DNA of 43,690 bases from a virus: positions 1 to 43,690 of IMG/VR virus record IMGVR_UViG_3300034072_002255; one strand, written 5' to 3'. The position numbers and the translations under genes were made by a program. This document shows, in pieces, positions 32,843 through 39,365 of the stretch. The notes under the pieces are model-generated. The model saw only the letters and a program-made list of their open reading frames with translations. It searched no databases and was not told the DNA's origin. Within the stretch, counting starts at the first letter, position 1. Each line of letters starts with the position of its first letter.

Positions 32843-32963
32843 GATTTCGTTCCGTTTCGGAAGTAATTCCATCCATATGGAAGGAAACAGAGACACAGAG
32901 CGCGCAGGTGAAGCCGAAGCGGTGGGCGTTGCGGTCCTGCGCGTGCTGGCGAATATTGAGCAT
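32835..32963 (-). CDS. Possible small ORF (42 codons)
   Basis: ATG 32963 lies 4 bases after the upstream stop and the frame ends inside the HTH gene start. The product is MLNIRQHAQDRNAHRFGF plus a Cys/Val/Phe stretch. There is no clear ribosome site. It also covers inverted repeats around TTCC/GGAA (32850-32882). It may simply be leader sequence. Confidence 0.3.
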   Translation of the reverse strand: MLNIRQHAQDRNAHRFGFTCALCVSVSFHMDGITSETERNHA

Positions 32964-32966
32964 CGG

Positions 32967-33194
32967 CTAGGCTTTGACGTTAGAGATGAGACGCTTAATC
33001 GCGTTCTCACCGTCTTGATTGAGCCGGAACAGGCGGTCGCCGTTCATGCCTTCTTCAACGGTGCCCCAGCCCTTTTCTTCAAGGCGGCGGGCGATGTTGA
33101 TCCGAACGCCTTTGACGATGGCCGGGAAACCATAGGCTTCGTATGCAACGCCAACTTGCAACGCCGTGAGTTGCGAGACCGACAGCCTATTCAC
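32967..33194 (-). CDS. Small winged-helix-like phage protein
   Basis: The 75-residue protein (NRLSVSQLTALQVGVAYEAY, then VRINIARRLEEKGWGTVEEG and DRLFRLNQDGENAIKRL) looks like a minimal winged helix. GTG 33194 is preferred: it forms a GTGA overlap with the upstream 44-codon gene and has GAGG before it. A longer TTG start at 33221 lacks a ribosome site. Its place two genes after the Cro-like gene suggests a role in early regulation. Confidence 0.62.
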   Translation of the reverse strand: MNRLSVSQLTALQVGVAYEAYGFPAIVKGVRINIARRLEEKGWGTVEEGMNGDRLFRLNQDGENAIKRLISNVKA

Positions 33195-33325
33195 TGCCCC
33201 GACCTCTTGGCTTCGGTCCAATCGCGCTCAAGCATCGACCACATTGACCGGCCTGCAATGAGACAGCCAACGATAGGACCAGCGCAGACGCTTGTTACGA
33301 TCCATGTGCAGATGATTGCGGTCAT
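33191..33325 (-). CDS. Small membrane protein
   Basis: This 44-residue ORF has one hydrophobic stretch (IICTWIVTSVCAGPIVGCLIAG, residues about 4-25) and an amphipathic tail. It has a GGGAGGG ribosome site upstream and a GTGA overlap downstream. It follows the Cro-like gene directly. No family was recognised; small membrane proteins at this place may affect superinfection or host envelope functions. Confidence 0.55.
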   Translation of the reverse strand: MTAIICTWIVTSVCAGPIVGCLIAGRSMWSMLERDWTEAKRSGQ

Positions 33326-33349
33326 GTGTGGTTCCCTCCCGTTTGGTGG

Positions 33350-33568
33350 TCAGGCGGCTTGCTTGGGCGACCACGGCTCAATTTGTTCGAGCATCGTGAT
33401 CTGTTCGTCAGACAGGTCCGACAGCAGTTCATGCCGCCAGCCAGTCGTCCGCAGGATGTGGATTGCGAGCGGACGCGAAGGCTTGCGTTCGCCGCTCAGA
33501 ATTTCGCTCGCGTAAGATTTGCTGATGCCAGCGCCGTTAGCGAGGTCTGTGGTGCGGGGCTTTTCCAT
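33350..33568 (-). CDS. Cro-like HTH repressor
   Basis: The 72-residue protein has a compact HTH (TTDLANGAGISKSYASEILSG, residues about 6-26) and a short C-terminal part. It is read leftward, divergent from the short repressor gene and across an operator region with TTCG-N7-CGAA sites, as Cro is from CI. ATG 33568 lacks a clear Shine-Dalgarno. An upstream ATG (33586) would add six residues and lies within operator 33577-33593. Confidence 0.74.
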   Translation of the reverse strand: MEKPRTTDLANGAGISKSYASEILSGERKPSRPLAIHILRTTGWRHELLSDLSDEQITMLEQIEPWSPKQAA

Positions 33569-33576
33569 ACCTGTTT

Positions 33577-33593
33577 GTTCGCACATTCCGAAC
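33577..33593. promoter_or_regulatory. Operator OR-1: GTTCG-N7-CGAAC
   Basis: The arms are perfectly symmetric (TTCG 33578-33581, CGAA 33589-33592). It lies just before the Cro-like start codon and shares the TTCGCACA core with the site at 33647. Confidence 0.66.
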
Positions 33594-33606
33594 TTTGAAG
33601 CAAGCC

Positions 33607-33619
33607 CGAAAGTTCGCAC
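33607..33619. promoter_or_regulatory. Central operator half-sites (CGAA-AG-TTCGCAC)
   Basis: TTCGCAC (33613-33619) repeats the core of the two flanking operators but lacks the matching CGAA 7 bases later; CGAA instead lies at 33607-33610. It may be a weaker middle site. Confidence 0.4.
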
Positions 33620-33644
33620 TTCCCCTGCCGACTTTTGTCGAAAT

Positions 33645-33662
33645 GTTTCGCACAATCGGAAC
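33645..33662. promoter_or_regulatory. Operator OR-2 abutting the repressor start codon
   Basis: TTCGCACAATCGGAAC (33647-33662) matches OR-1 at 14 of 16 positions; the right arm is GGAA rather than CGAA. It touches ATG 33663 and leaves no room for a standard ribosome site, which suggests a leaderless or very short repressor transcript and autoregulation. Confidence 0.6.
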
Positions 33663-34016
33663 ATGGCTAGACGCGGAAAACCCAAAGGTCCGGTGAACTG
33701 GTTCTTAGTGGAATGGATGGAGGCGTGCGGCATATCCGGACGCGGCGCTCAGACCCGAATGATGGAACTGACGGGTTGGTCTAAAGCCACAATGAGCCAA
33801 CTATACAACGGTGAGCAGGACTATAGCCCGCCCATAGTCAACGCCGCCGCCATTGCTCTGAATGCGGAGCCTTACGAGTTGCTCATGCACCCCGAAAAGG
33901 CGATGAACCTTCGCAAGCTTCGTGAAAGCGCTATAAGGATTGCCGCTGAAAACCCCGCCCCAAGCCTTAAGGCCGTCGATCCGCCGGAGTTACGTAGGGA
34001 GGGGACAAACGGATGA
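33663..34016 (+). CDS. Short HTH repressor (CI-like, no peptidase domain)
   Basis: The 117-residue protein has an N-terminal HTH region at about residues 12-60 (WFLVEWMEACGISGRGAQTR, TGWSKATMSQLYNGEQDY) and a short helical C-terminus (NAEPYELLMHPEKAMNLRKL). It lacks the LexA/CI autocleavage domain, so induction cannot use RecA-driven self-cleavage. It is divergent from the Cro-like gene. ATG 33663 directly abuts an operator. It heads a three-gene rightward lysogeny operon ending at the terminator at 34984. Confidence 0.76.
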   Translation: MARRGKPKGPVNWFLVEWMEACGISGRGAQTRMMELTGWSKATMSQLYNGEQDYSPPIVNAAAIALNAEPYELLMHPEKAMNLRKLRESAIRIAAENPAPSLKAVDPPELRREGTNG

Positions 34017-34198
34017 ACTTAGATACCTTGCGTGCCCAAGTGCAAACTGCGCGCAACGCACTAGAGCGAGAGGCGGGAAATCCCAAGGCCGCAACCTATG
34101 CGCTTGATGCCGTAACCATTCCCCTGATCCACATCGCGGAAGAATTGACGAACATTCGAAAGCTTTTGGAACTGCAAAGCCGACCGCCCTATCTGTGA
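34013..34198 (+). CDS. Small helical protein in the lysogeny operon
   Basis: The 61-residue all-helical protein (LDTLRAQVQTARNALEREAG; PLIHIAEELTNIRKLLEL) overlaps the repressor stop by four bases. No domain was recognised. Co-transcription with the repressor suggests expression in the lysogen. Confidence 0.62.
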   Translation: MNLDTLRAQVQTARNALEREAGNPKAATYALDAVTIPLIHIAEELTNIRKLLELQSRPPYL

Positions 34199-34210
34199 TG
34201 TGAGGTAACT

Positions 34211-34756
34211 ATGCGCACGATCCCGGCCTTCTGCGAAAAGTGCGGCATCATCACAGAGTCAGGCTTTGGCATGATAGGCCAAGGCGCTACGCTATCGTTC
34301 CAAGGCTGCGGTACATCCTGCCCCCGATGCGGGGGAAATGCCGATATTCTGGATGGCGCTTATACGAACGTCGGAGAGACTATCTCCGTCGTCACCAGTT
34401 CGCCCCGCACCATGACTTGGCTTTCACAGCTTCAAGCCGCCAGCCAAGCGGTCAAGGCAGCACCGGGTATAACCAGTGACGCCATTGACGCGCTTAACGT
34501 GGTCAGCCCTGAATTGGGGGCGCTGGCGCAATCTTTGTCCGATAAGAAATTCGGCAAGGCTATCTTGCTTGCAGCGCTGCTTGTGATTTCCACCAAGTGC
34601 TCAACCGACGCAACGCCGACCGTCATCGACAACCGGACTTTTCAGGAAATCAACAATATCACGATTGTTTACCATGACGGTAATGAGGTTGGTGGCAACC
34701 AAAGTGGCGGAGGTCCCGATGCCCCCACAGAAGGAAGCGAGCACAGCGATAATTAA
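34211..34756 (+). CDS. Zinc-ribbon protein with membrane-like segment, expressed with the repressor
   Basis: The 181-residue protein has an N-terminal zinc ribbon (CEKCGIITESG...CPRCGGNAD, residues about 8-45), an Ala/Ser-rich helix and a hydrophobic stretch (KAILLAALLVIST, about 116-128). An Asn/Thr-rich C-terminal part follows, with a Gly/Asp-rich end. It is expressed from the lysogeny operon, so superinfection exclusion or another lysogen trait is possible, but this is inference. Its last 156 bases overlap a membrane-protein gene on the opposite strand. Confidence 0.64.
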   Translation: MRTIPAFCEKCGIITESGFGMIGQGATLSFQGCGTSCPRCGGNADILDGAYTNVGETISVVTSSPRTMTWLSQLQAASQAVKAAPGITSDAIDALNVVSPELGALAQSLSDKKFGKAILLAALLVISTKCSTDATPTVIDNRTFQEINNITIVYHDGNEVGGNQSGGGPDAPTEGSEHSDN

Positions 34757-34789
34757 CCCTTGGCGGGCGGTCAGCCTTTTCTCACTCAT
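34601..34789 (-). CDS. Small membrane protein antisense to the lysogeny operon
   Basis: This 62-residue protein starts MSEKRLTARQGLIIAVLASFCGGIG and has hydrophobic stretches at about 11-40. It overlaps the upstream 65-codon gene by 8 bases and runs into the 3' end of the convergent zinc-ribbon gene. The natural start and coupling favour a real gene over a shadow. No family was recognised. Confidence 0.5.
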   Translation of the reverse strand: MSEKRLTARQGLIIAVLASFCGGIGTSATLVATNLITVMVNNRDIVDFLKSPVVDDGRRCVG

Positions 34790-34979
34790 GGTTGGCTCCT
34801 TCGATATAATCCTTGAAACTGATAGCCTGTCCGCTGCCGAGGCAGGATCGCAAAGAGTTTGAAGCGTCGATCATGCCCGAGGCAATCAGGTCCCACAGCG
34901 TTTGACCTGGAGGCAGCTTCGTAAGGTCGATCATCTTACGAACGCCATATTCCCCGGGCGGCATCACAATCTTGTCCAT
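34782..34979 (-). CDS. Small hypothetical protein (left arm of the second operator region)
   Basis: The 65-residue protein (DKIVMPPGEYGVRKMIDLTK, then TLWDLIASGMIDASNSLRS) is read leftward from the second operator region. ATG 34979 is favoured over ATG 34982 by GGAG six bases upstream. The leader includes the reverse complement of the terminator stem, so the ribosome site could be folded. Its place matches genes under lambda PL-type control. Confidence 0.58.
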   Translation of the reverse strand: MDKIVMPPGEYGVRKMIDLTKLPPGQTLWDLIASGMIDASNSLRSCLGSGQAISFKDYIEGANHE

Positions 34980-34983
34980 CATA

Positions 34984-35010
34984 GGCTCCGTCGTTTGGCG
35001 GGGCCTTTTT
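34984..35010 (+). terminator. Rho-independent terminator of the repressor operon
   Basis: GGCTCCG (34984-34990) pairs with CGGGGCC (34999-35005; one G-U) around an 8-base loop, followed by TTTTT. It faces rightward and would stop transcription from the repressor operon before the second operator region. Confidence 0.72.
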
Positions 35011-35047
35011 CGTGGCCCGCGCTGGGTGAGTCGAAGCATACACGAAA

Positions 35048-35070
35048 TTTGTTCGCCAATCACGAACAAA
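35048..35070. promoter_or_regulatory. Operator OL-1: TTTGTTCG-N7-CGAACAAA
   Basis: This is a perfect inverted repeat of 8-base arms with a 7-base centre. Its TTCG-N7-CGAA core is the same as in the repressor/Cro region. It lies between the divergent genes 34979 (minus) and 35141 (plus). Confidence 0.7.
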
Positions 35071-35074
35071 CCGC

Positions 35075-35104
35075 TTGACGATAAGTTCGCCATGTGCGAA
35101 CAAG
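35075..35104 (+). promoter_or_regulatory. Candidate promoter of the rightward accessory operon
   Basis: TTGACG (35075-35080) is a good -35. A weak -10, AACAAG, lies 18 bases further (35099-35104). The spacer and -10 are covered by operator OL-2, so repressor binding would block RNA polymerase. Confidence 0.45.
35085..35101. promoter_or_regulatory. Operator OL-2: GTTCGC-N5-GCGAAC
   Basis: The arms form a perfect 6-base inverted repeat; the TTCG-N7-CGAA spacing is identical to the other operators. It overlaps the candidate rightward promoter. Confidence 0.7.
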
Positions 35105-35140
35105 ACTCCAACGCAGCACACCGCTGCAAGGGAGCCTAAA

Positions 35141-35425
35141 ATGCTTCAGCGCACCACAAACCCGCTCGAAAGCCTCGCGCACGAGATCCTTGGCGGCAAG
35201 ACGCTGCCATACGGAATGCACCGCGTATTCGGTCCTAACGAATGGACCGACGCAGCAACCTACGCCCTTGAAGAAGGCGACTGGTCTGAACTTGAGTTCA
35301 TGGAAGCCCGTGAACAGGCATGGGATCGCTTTTCGTCCAGTGCCTTTGCCGAGCGCATGGACTGGACCTTTGACGAATACTGCGACCGGTACGAGCCGGA
35401 AGCTGCTTTCGGAAAGGCTGCGTGA
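35141..35425 (+). CDS. Acidic hypothetical protein, first gene of the rightward operon
   Basis: The 94-residue protein (MLQRTTNPLESLAHEILGG, then EEGDWSELEFMEAREQAWD and DEYCDRYEPEAAFG) is strongly acidic and rich in Trp. ATG 35141 has GGGAG upstream. It is directly under the OL-type operators, so it should be among the first proteins made after infection. Small acidic early proteins often target host factors, but no match is visible here. Confidence 0.66.
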   Translation: MLQRTTNPLESLAHEILGGKTLPYGMHRVFGPNEWTDAATYALEEGDWSELEFMEAREQAWDRFSSSAFAERMDWTFDEYCDRYEPEAAFGKAA

Positions 35426-35688
35426 TGGCTTGGAACGCAATCGCTGACAGCCTCCCGCCCAAGGGTCAGGACGTGCTGTTGCTCTGGACCTACCCCGAGC
35501 AGGCAGAGGTCCAATACGTTCGCCTCGGTAGCTCCTTCATGGAAGTTTACTGCCGTGAGCTTGGCACCGTTCCCTTGTTCAAGATCGAGGTGGACTGCGG
35601 TGACTCCGGTAGCTGGTTCTACACCAGCAAAGAGGATGCCCCCACGCATTGGCATGAACTTCCTGCACTGCCGGGAGAACCCGCATGA
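35425..35688 (+). CDS. DUF551-like protein
   Basis: The 87-residue protein has the DUF551 layout: AWNAIADSLPPKGQDVLLLW at the start, a middle beta region, and the closing PTHWHELPALP. These occur widely in phage early regions with no known function. ATG 35425 is in a TGATG overlap with the preceding stop. Confidence 0.76.
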   Translation: MAWNAIADSLPPKGQDVLLLWTYPEQAEVQYVRLGSSFMEVYCRELGTVPLFKIEVDCGDSGSWFYTSKEDAPTHWHELPALPGEPA

Positions 35689-35948
35689 ACATCGACCAAG
35701 CCCTTATCGCCCTGTGCCGTAAGCATGATCTGACCGCATTGTCGCTTGGTGTTGCTGGTTCGGAAACTCGCCCCGGTGGCTTCTACTTCACGTCCTACGC
35801 ACACGCGCCGGGACCAGAAGGTCTTCATAGCTACAGCGCACAGGCCATCGAAGCCACCGCATCCGAAGCCATTGCCCACGCTATTCAGCAGGTAAACGAA
35901 GCCCGCGCTTGTGTGGTCGAAGTGCCTGCCATGGAACTCGAAGCATGA
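35685..35948 (+). CDS. Hypothetical protein
   Basis: The 87-residue protein starts MNIDQALIALCRKHDLTALS and continues with a beta region (GGFYFTSYAHAPG) and a helical end (AIEATASEAIAHAIQQVN). Four-base overlaps link it to both neighbours. No family was recognised. Confidence 0.66.
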   Translation: MNIDQALIALCRKHDLTALSLGVAGSETRPGGFYFTSYAHAPGPEGLHSYSAQAIEATASEAIAHAIQQVNEARACVVEVPAMELEA

Positions 35949-36115
35949 GCGCCCCGGCAGCACCCTTCGACTGGTCCGCATGGGATGCGCAGTTTGACCG
36001 CCAGCAGCTTGCTCTCAAGCAGAGCCTAGAGCGCTGGAACGAAGCAGAAGCCGCGCTTGCACAAGCCCGTGTCGAGATGGCGCGCGATGTTCGCAAGATC
36101 ATCGGGGAGGCGTGA
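35945..36115 (+). CDS. Small helical protein
   Basis: The 56-residue protein has a long helix with alternating charges (DAQFDRQQLALKQSLERWNE, then AALAQARVEMARDVRKII), probably a coiled coil. ATG 35945 forms an ATGA overlap with the upstream stop. Function unknown. Confidence 0.6.
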   Translation: MSAPAAPFDWSAWDAQFDRQQLALKQSLERWNEAEAALAQARVEMARDVRKIIGEA

Positions 36116-36435
36116 TGCGCGAGTTCACCACCGAAAGCCGCATCAAGGCAACCCGCAAGGATCATTCCTGCATCTGCTGCCACACCATCATCCCGGCAGC
36201 TTCGCAGGCAATTGCCTTCGCAACGAAGAACGACGGCGAGTTTCATCATGGCCACATGCACCGCGACTGCCGAGACGCAGAAATTGCATGGAACCATGAA
36301 GCCGACACTTGGGGCGAGGACTGGCAACCGCTGGACTCAATCAAGGACTGCGATGACGCCGAAGAATGGTGCGCATGGTTGGCTGAAAAATGGCCTGTCG
36401 TCGCCGCACGCGTCGGGGTTCGCGGCAATGCCTAA
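36115..36435 (+). CDS. Cys/His-rich hypothetical protein
   Basis: The 106-residue protein carries CICCHT near residue 19 and HHGHMHRDC near residue 43, a possible zinc-binding set. An acidic, Trp-rich C-terminus follows. ATG 36115 is in a TGATG overlap. It resembles small phage proteins with a nuclease-like zinc module, but no catalytic motif is clear. Confidence 0.62.
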   Translation: MREFTTESRIKATRKDHSCICCHTIIPAASQAIAFATKNDGEFHHGHMHRDCRDAEIAWNHEADTWGEDWQPLDSIKDCDDAEEWCAWLAEKWPVVAARVGVRGNA

Positions 36436-36565
36436 CGCCCTCCGCCAAATGCTCCACGCAGCCCGTCTAGAGCCTCGCCTGACGATTGCTCTGATTGGCT
36501 TGGCTGCACTCGTATCAATCGGCTGCACGATGGCCGCATCTATCATGGAAGGACCAATGCCATGA
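36428..36565 (+). CDS. Small membrane or lipoprotein-like peptide
   Basis: The 45-residue protein has a basic N-terminus (PNALRQMLHAARLEPR) and a hydrophobic segment (LTIALIGLAALVSIGC) with a Cys that could be a lipobox (VSIGC). It overlaps the genes on both sides (8 and 4 bases). It may be a short membrane-anchored early protein; no homologue was recognised. Confidence 0.55.
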   Translation: MPNALRQMLHAARLEPRLTIALIGLAALVSIGCTMAASIMEGPMP

Positions 36566-36801
36566 GCGAATCCTTGGCTTGGATGCCAATAAGCACCGCG
36601 CCTGAACTTGAGCGCATCATGGTCGCAGGCTGGGAGCACCCGTCACGCACAACAAGGGGCTATTGGTGGTGGGGTGAGGACTGCGTGGCTGAAGGGCGCG
36701 GGATTGAACACCCTGACGCGCTTCTGTGGGCACCGATCATAATCCCGCCGCTGCCGGAAGGCCCACCCTCCATCGCACTCGCTGCGGCTGTGAAAGGCTG
36801 A
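36562..36801 (+). CDS. DUF551-like protein, second copy type
   Basis: The 79-residue protein (WMPISTAPELERIMVAGWEH near the start; PDALLWAPIIIPPLPEGPP at the end) has the same outline as DUF551-type proteins: an opening W.PI.TAP and a closing W.P..PP. It may be a distant relative of the product at 35425. ATGA overlap with the membrane peptide gene. No function known. Confidence 0.66.
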   Translation: MSESLAWMPISTAPELERIMVAGWEHPSRTTRGYWWWGEDCVAEGRGIEHPDALLWAPIIIPPLPEGPPSIALAAAVKG

Positions 36802-36805
36802 TTTT

Positions 36806-37378
36806 ATGCAGATTGACCAAAACAAGATTGAGCAGAGCATTGTCGAACAGGCTGTGCACCAGTTCATCACAGATGAAGAACTTTACACCCGCGTTCGTGA
36901 CGGCATCAACGCCCGCATTGACAAGGCTTTTGCCGACAAGGTGAACCTCGTCATTACCGAAGCGATTGAGCGCATCACCAACGAAGGCTTTGAGCGCACC
37001 TATCGCAAGACTGACGGCTTCGGCAGGCCAGTTGGAGAGCCTACTTCAATCAGCAAGGAACTGGAAGCGCTTGTTTCCAGCTACTGGACAGCGCGCGTTG
37101 ATCGGAGCGGCAAGCCCACCGACAGCAGCTACAGCAGCATGTCGCGCGCCGAATGGATGATGGCACAGATTTGTGCTGACGACTTCTCAAAGGAGATGAA
37201 GCAGCACGTGGTCAATGTGGCTGGCGCGCTGAAAGATCACTTCCGTGGCGTTCTGCATGAACACATCGGCTCCATGCTGTCAGACGTCTTCAGGGTCAAC
37301 ACCGCTGGCGATAAGGCACTCAAGAACAACGGCGGCAGTGCAATTATTCACCCGCCCGCTGGCCCGATTGGCGGTTGA
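36806..37378 (+). CDS. Hypothetical helical protein
   Basis: The 190-residue, mainly helical protein (QIDQNKIEQSIVEQAVHQFI; VNLVITEAIERITNEGFERT; EMKQHVVNVAGALKDHFRG) has a less ordered centre and a Gly/Pro-rich C-terminal end. No family was recognised. It lies mid-operon, four bases after the preceding stop. Confidence 0.64.
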   Translation: MQIDQNKIEQSIVEQAVHQFITDEELYTRVRDGINARIDKAFADKVNLVITEAIERITNEGFERTYRKTDGFGRPVGEPTSISKELEALVSSYWTARVDRSGKPTDSSYSSMSRAEWMMAQICADDFSKEMKQHVVNVAGALKDHFRGVLHEHIGSMLSDVFRVNTAGDKALKNNGGSAIIHPPAGPIGG

Positions 37379-37380
37379 AT

Positions 37381-37590
37381 ATGACCCCGCGCCCTATCGC
37401 CACCCGCACCATCACCGACCCCCACACAGGTAAGGTCATCCACGCCCCTGCGCATATCCTGGCACCGCCCCGGACAATGGCCCCTGTGCCTATGCGCGAA
37501 TGGCTTTCACGCCGCCTCGCAGCCCCCGCTGTCGGCATAGGTTCCCCCACCATCGAGGCTGGCCGGGGAACGGAGAAGGCCGATGTCTGA
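37381..37590 (+). CDS. Small basic, Pro-rich protein
   Basis: The 69-residue protein (TPRPIATRTITDPHTGKVIH, then APPRTMAPVPMREWLSRRL) is basic and Pro-rich and probably poorly ordered. ATG 37381 follows the preceding stop by 2 bases; a TTG at 37375 is an alternative. No family was recognised. Confidence 0.52.
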   Translation: MTPRPIATRTITDPHTGKVIHAPAHILAPPRTMAPVPMREWLSRRLAAPAVGIGSPTIEAGRGTEKADV

Positions 37591-37777
37591 CACTGGTATC
37601 AACCTGACCGCCATCATGGAGCGCGAAGGCATCACCGACATCAAGCGTTGGCGGATCATCAACCGCATCACTGTGACTTTGGCTTCTGGTCAAGTCGGAA
37701 GCGGTCGCACCGTTGGCGAGGCTCTTGCCAAGGCCAAGCAGGATATGACGTTCGCCAAGTATGGGAGGGCGGCGTGA
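37583..37777 (+). CDS. Small hypothetical protein
   Basis: The 64-residue protein (GINLTAIMEREGITDIKRWR, then ITVTLASGQVGSGRTVGEAL and KAKQDMTFAKYG) has a beta-beta-alpha appearance. It overlaps both neighbours and precedes the recombination genes. Function unknown. Confidence 0.6.
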   Translation: MSDTGINLTAIMEREGITDIKRWRIINRITVTLASGQVGSGRTVGEALAKAKQDMTFAKYGRAA

Positions 37778-38436
37778 CTGATCGTCAAGCCATCGGCGGC
37801 AATTCCCCGCCCCCGTTCGAAGCATGGTCCATGCACATCGAAACCCTGTTCGAAGTGGCAAACGGTATCACCGAAGTCACCACCGACGAGCAGGAAACCG
37901 CACTGGATGAACTTCTGGACGAACTCCGCAAGGCCCGCAAGGAAGCGGACAGCGAGCGTGCAGCCGAAAAGAAGCCGCACGATGACGCCGCTAGTGCCGT
38001 GCAGGCCAAGTGGAAGCCGCTTCTGAACCGCTGCGACCTTGCTACCAGCGAGGTTAAGGCCCGCCTGACGCCCTACCGCACCGCCAAACTGGAAGCCAAG
38101 AACAAGGCCGCACAGAAGGCGCGCGAGGAAGCGGAAGCCAAGCTTAAGGCAGCACAGGAAGCCATCCGCAGCGACGATCTGGAAGCCCGCTTTCAAGGCG
38201 AGATTGAACTGAAGGCGGCAACCAAACTGGCAACCACGGCAAACAAGCTGGAACGTCAGGCAACCGGCCTGCGCACGTATCAGGCGGCAGAGGTAACCGA
38301 CCGCCGCGCTCTGCTTGAGCATGTGATGCGCACTGACCCCGACGCCCTAACGGACTGGCTTGCCGAGTATGCCCGCAAGGCACTGCCCGCACAGCTCCCA
38401 GGTGTCACCATCCGTATCGAGAGGAAAGCAGCGTGA
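37774..38436 (+). CDS. Coiled-coil protein upstream of the annealase
   Basis: The 220-residue protein has an acidic start (FEVANGITEVTTDEQETALD) and then a long Lys/Ala/Glu-rich helix (about residues 50-150: KKPHDDAASAVQAKWKPLL, EAKNKAAQKAREEAEAKLKA). A basic C-terminus follows. GTG 37774 in a GTGA overlap is the start. Position directly before the Rad52-type gene suggests a recombination or replication partner. No catalytic motif is visible. Confidence 0.66.
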   Translation: MTDRQAIGGNSPPPFEAWSMHIETLFEVANGITEVTTDEQETALDELLDELRKARKEADSERAAEKKPHDDAASAVQAKWKPLLNRCDLATSEVKARLTPYRTAKLEAKNKAAQKAREEAEAKLKAAQEAIRSDDLEARFQGEIELKAATKLATTANKLERQATGLRTYQAAEVTDRRALLEHVMRTDPDALTDWLAEYARKALPAQLPGVTIRIERKAA

Positions 38437-39062
38437 CCAACACCGCAATCTGGGATGCGCTCGGCAAGACCGATCCTAGCCACACCAAGGGCTTTAGCCG
38501 GTCTGGAGGTTTCAAGGGAACGTCAGTCAAACCCATGTGGGTTTTGCGCCGCCTTACCGAACAGTTTGGCCCCGCTGGCATTGGCTGGGGTGTGAACAAG
38601 CCAGAGTTTCAGGTCGTCCATGGTCAGGATGGCGAGGTGCTAGTCTATTGCACCGTTTCCACTTGGCACGGCGACCGCGAAAACGTCCTTTGGGGCGTTG
38701 GCGGCGATAAGGTTGCAGCCAAGAACAAGAACGGCCTGTTCCACGATGACGAGGCTTTCAAGAAGGCCTTCACCGACGCGGTAAACAACGCCTTCAAGTC
38801 CATCGGCGTGGCGGCTGACATCCACATGGGCCGCTTCGATGACGACAAGTATGTGCAGGAACTGGAGGCCGAGTTCTCGCCGCCTGCGGTCATCACTGAA
38901 AACCAGCGCACCGAACTGATGAACCTGCTCGATAGCGGGAACGTGCCAGTGGATGACTTCCTAAAGGTCGGCGGGGTCAAAGACCTGCGCGACATTCACC
39001 CCGACGACTTCGCCAATGCCAAGGCATGGATCACGAAGCGCATTGCAAAGAAGGCAGCATAA
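38433..39062 (+). CDS. Rad52/Sak-type single-strand annealing protein (candidate)
   Basis: The 209-residue protein has the pattern of phage Rad52-superfamily annealases: TDPSHTKGFSRSGGFKGTSVK, then RLTEQFGPAGIGWGVNKPEF and a central strand region. The helix KKAFTDAVNNAFKSIGVAADIHMGRFDDDKY and a C-terminal HeH-like helical tail come after. It would pair complementary single strands during recombination-dependent replication. It starts with GTG 38433 and is followed at once by an SSB-tailed protein, which fits. Family is by pattern recognition; alternative annealase families are possible. Confidence 0.68.
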   Translation: MTNTAIWDALGKTDPSHTKGFSRSGGFKGTSVKPMWVLRRLTEQFGPAGIGWGVNKPEFQVVHGQDGEVLVYCTVSTWHGDRENVLWGVGGDKVAAKNKNGLFHDDEAFKKAFTDAVNNAFKSIGVAADIHMGRFDDDKYVQELEAEFSPPAVITENQRTELMNLLDSGNVPVDDFLKVGGVKDLRDIHPDDFANAKAWITKRIAKKAA

Positions 39063-39346
39063 TGACCGAAAGACTTGATGCACTGACCGTTCGTGAAAGT
39101 AACGGCAAATCCTACTGGACCAAGATTGGTGCAGCTTTTGCCAGCAAGGGCGGTGGCTGGATCGTCCGCTTGGACGCCATGCCCGCCCCATCGGAAGGCC
39201 AGTTTTCAATCCATCTGCGCGAACCGCTTCCCAAGGACGGCGACAACCCGCGTGGCCGTAGCGCCGCCGCAGATCGTCAGCAGGCCAGCAACCGTAGCAG
39301 CGGCTTCGCGGATGACATGGACGATGACAGCATCCCTTGGAAGTGA
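39062..39346 (+). CDS. Small protein with SSB-like acidic C-terminal tip
   Basis: The 94-residue protein (YWTKIGAAFASKGGGWIVRL; APSEGQFSIHLREPLP) has a small beta-domain. A flexible linker and the C-terminus DDMDDDSIPWK follow, close to the acidic tip of bacterial SSB (DDDIPF) except for the final Lys. SSB tips recruit replication and repair proteins. Directly following the annealase gene (TAATG), it may bind single-stranded DNA or act as a decoy for SSB partners. Confidence 0.66.
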   Translation: MTERLDALTVRESNGKSYWTKIGAAFASKGGGWIVRLDAMPAPSEGQFSIHLREPLPKDGDNPRGRSAAADRQQASNRSSGFADDMDDDSIPWK

Positions 39347-39365
39347 CGCCCTTCTAACCCCCAAG

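Noticed and set aside
32850-32882. Clustered inverted repeats TTCCG-N3-CGGAA and TTCCAT-N4-ATGGAA
   Set aside because: They could be operators of the HTH gene, but no second copy exists elsewhere and they lie in a possible small ORF.
35075-35140. Longer start for the first rightward gene
   Set aside because: It would include operator and promoter sequence; ATG 35141 has a proper ribosome site.
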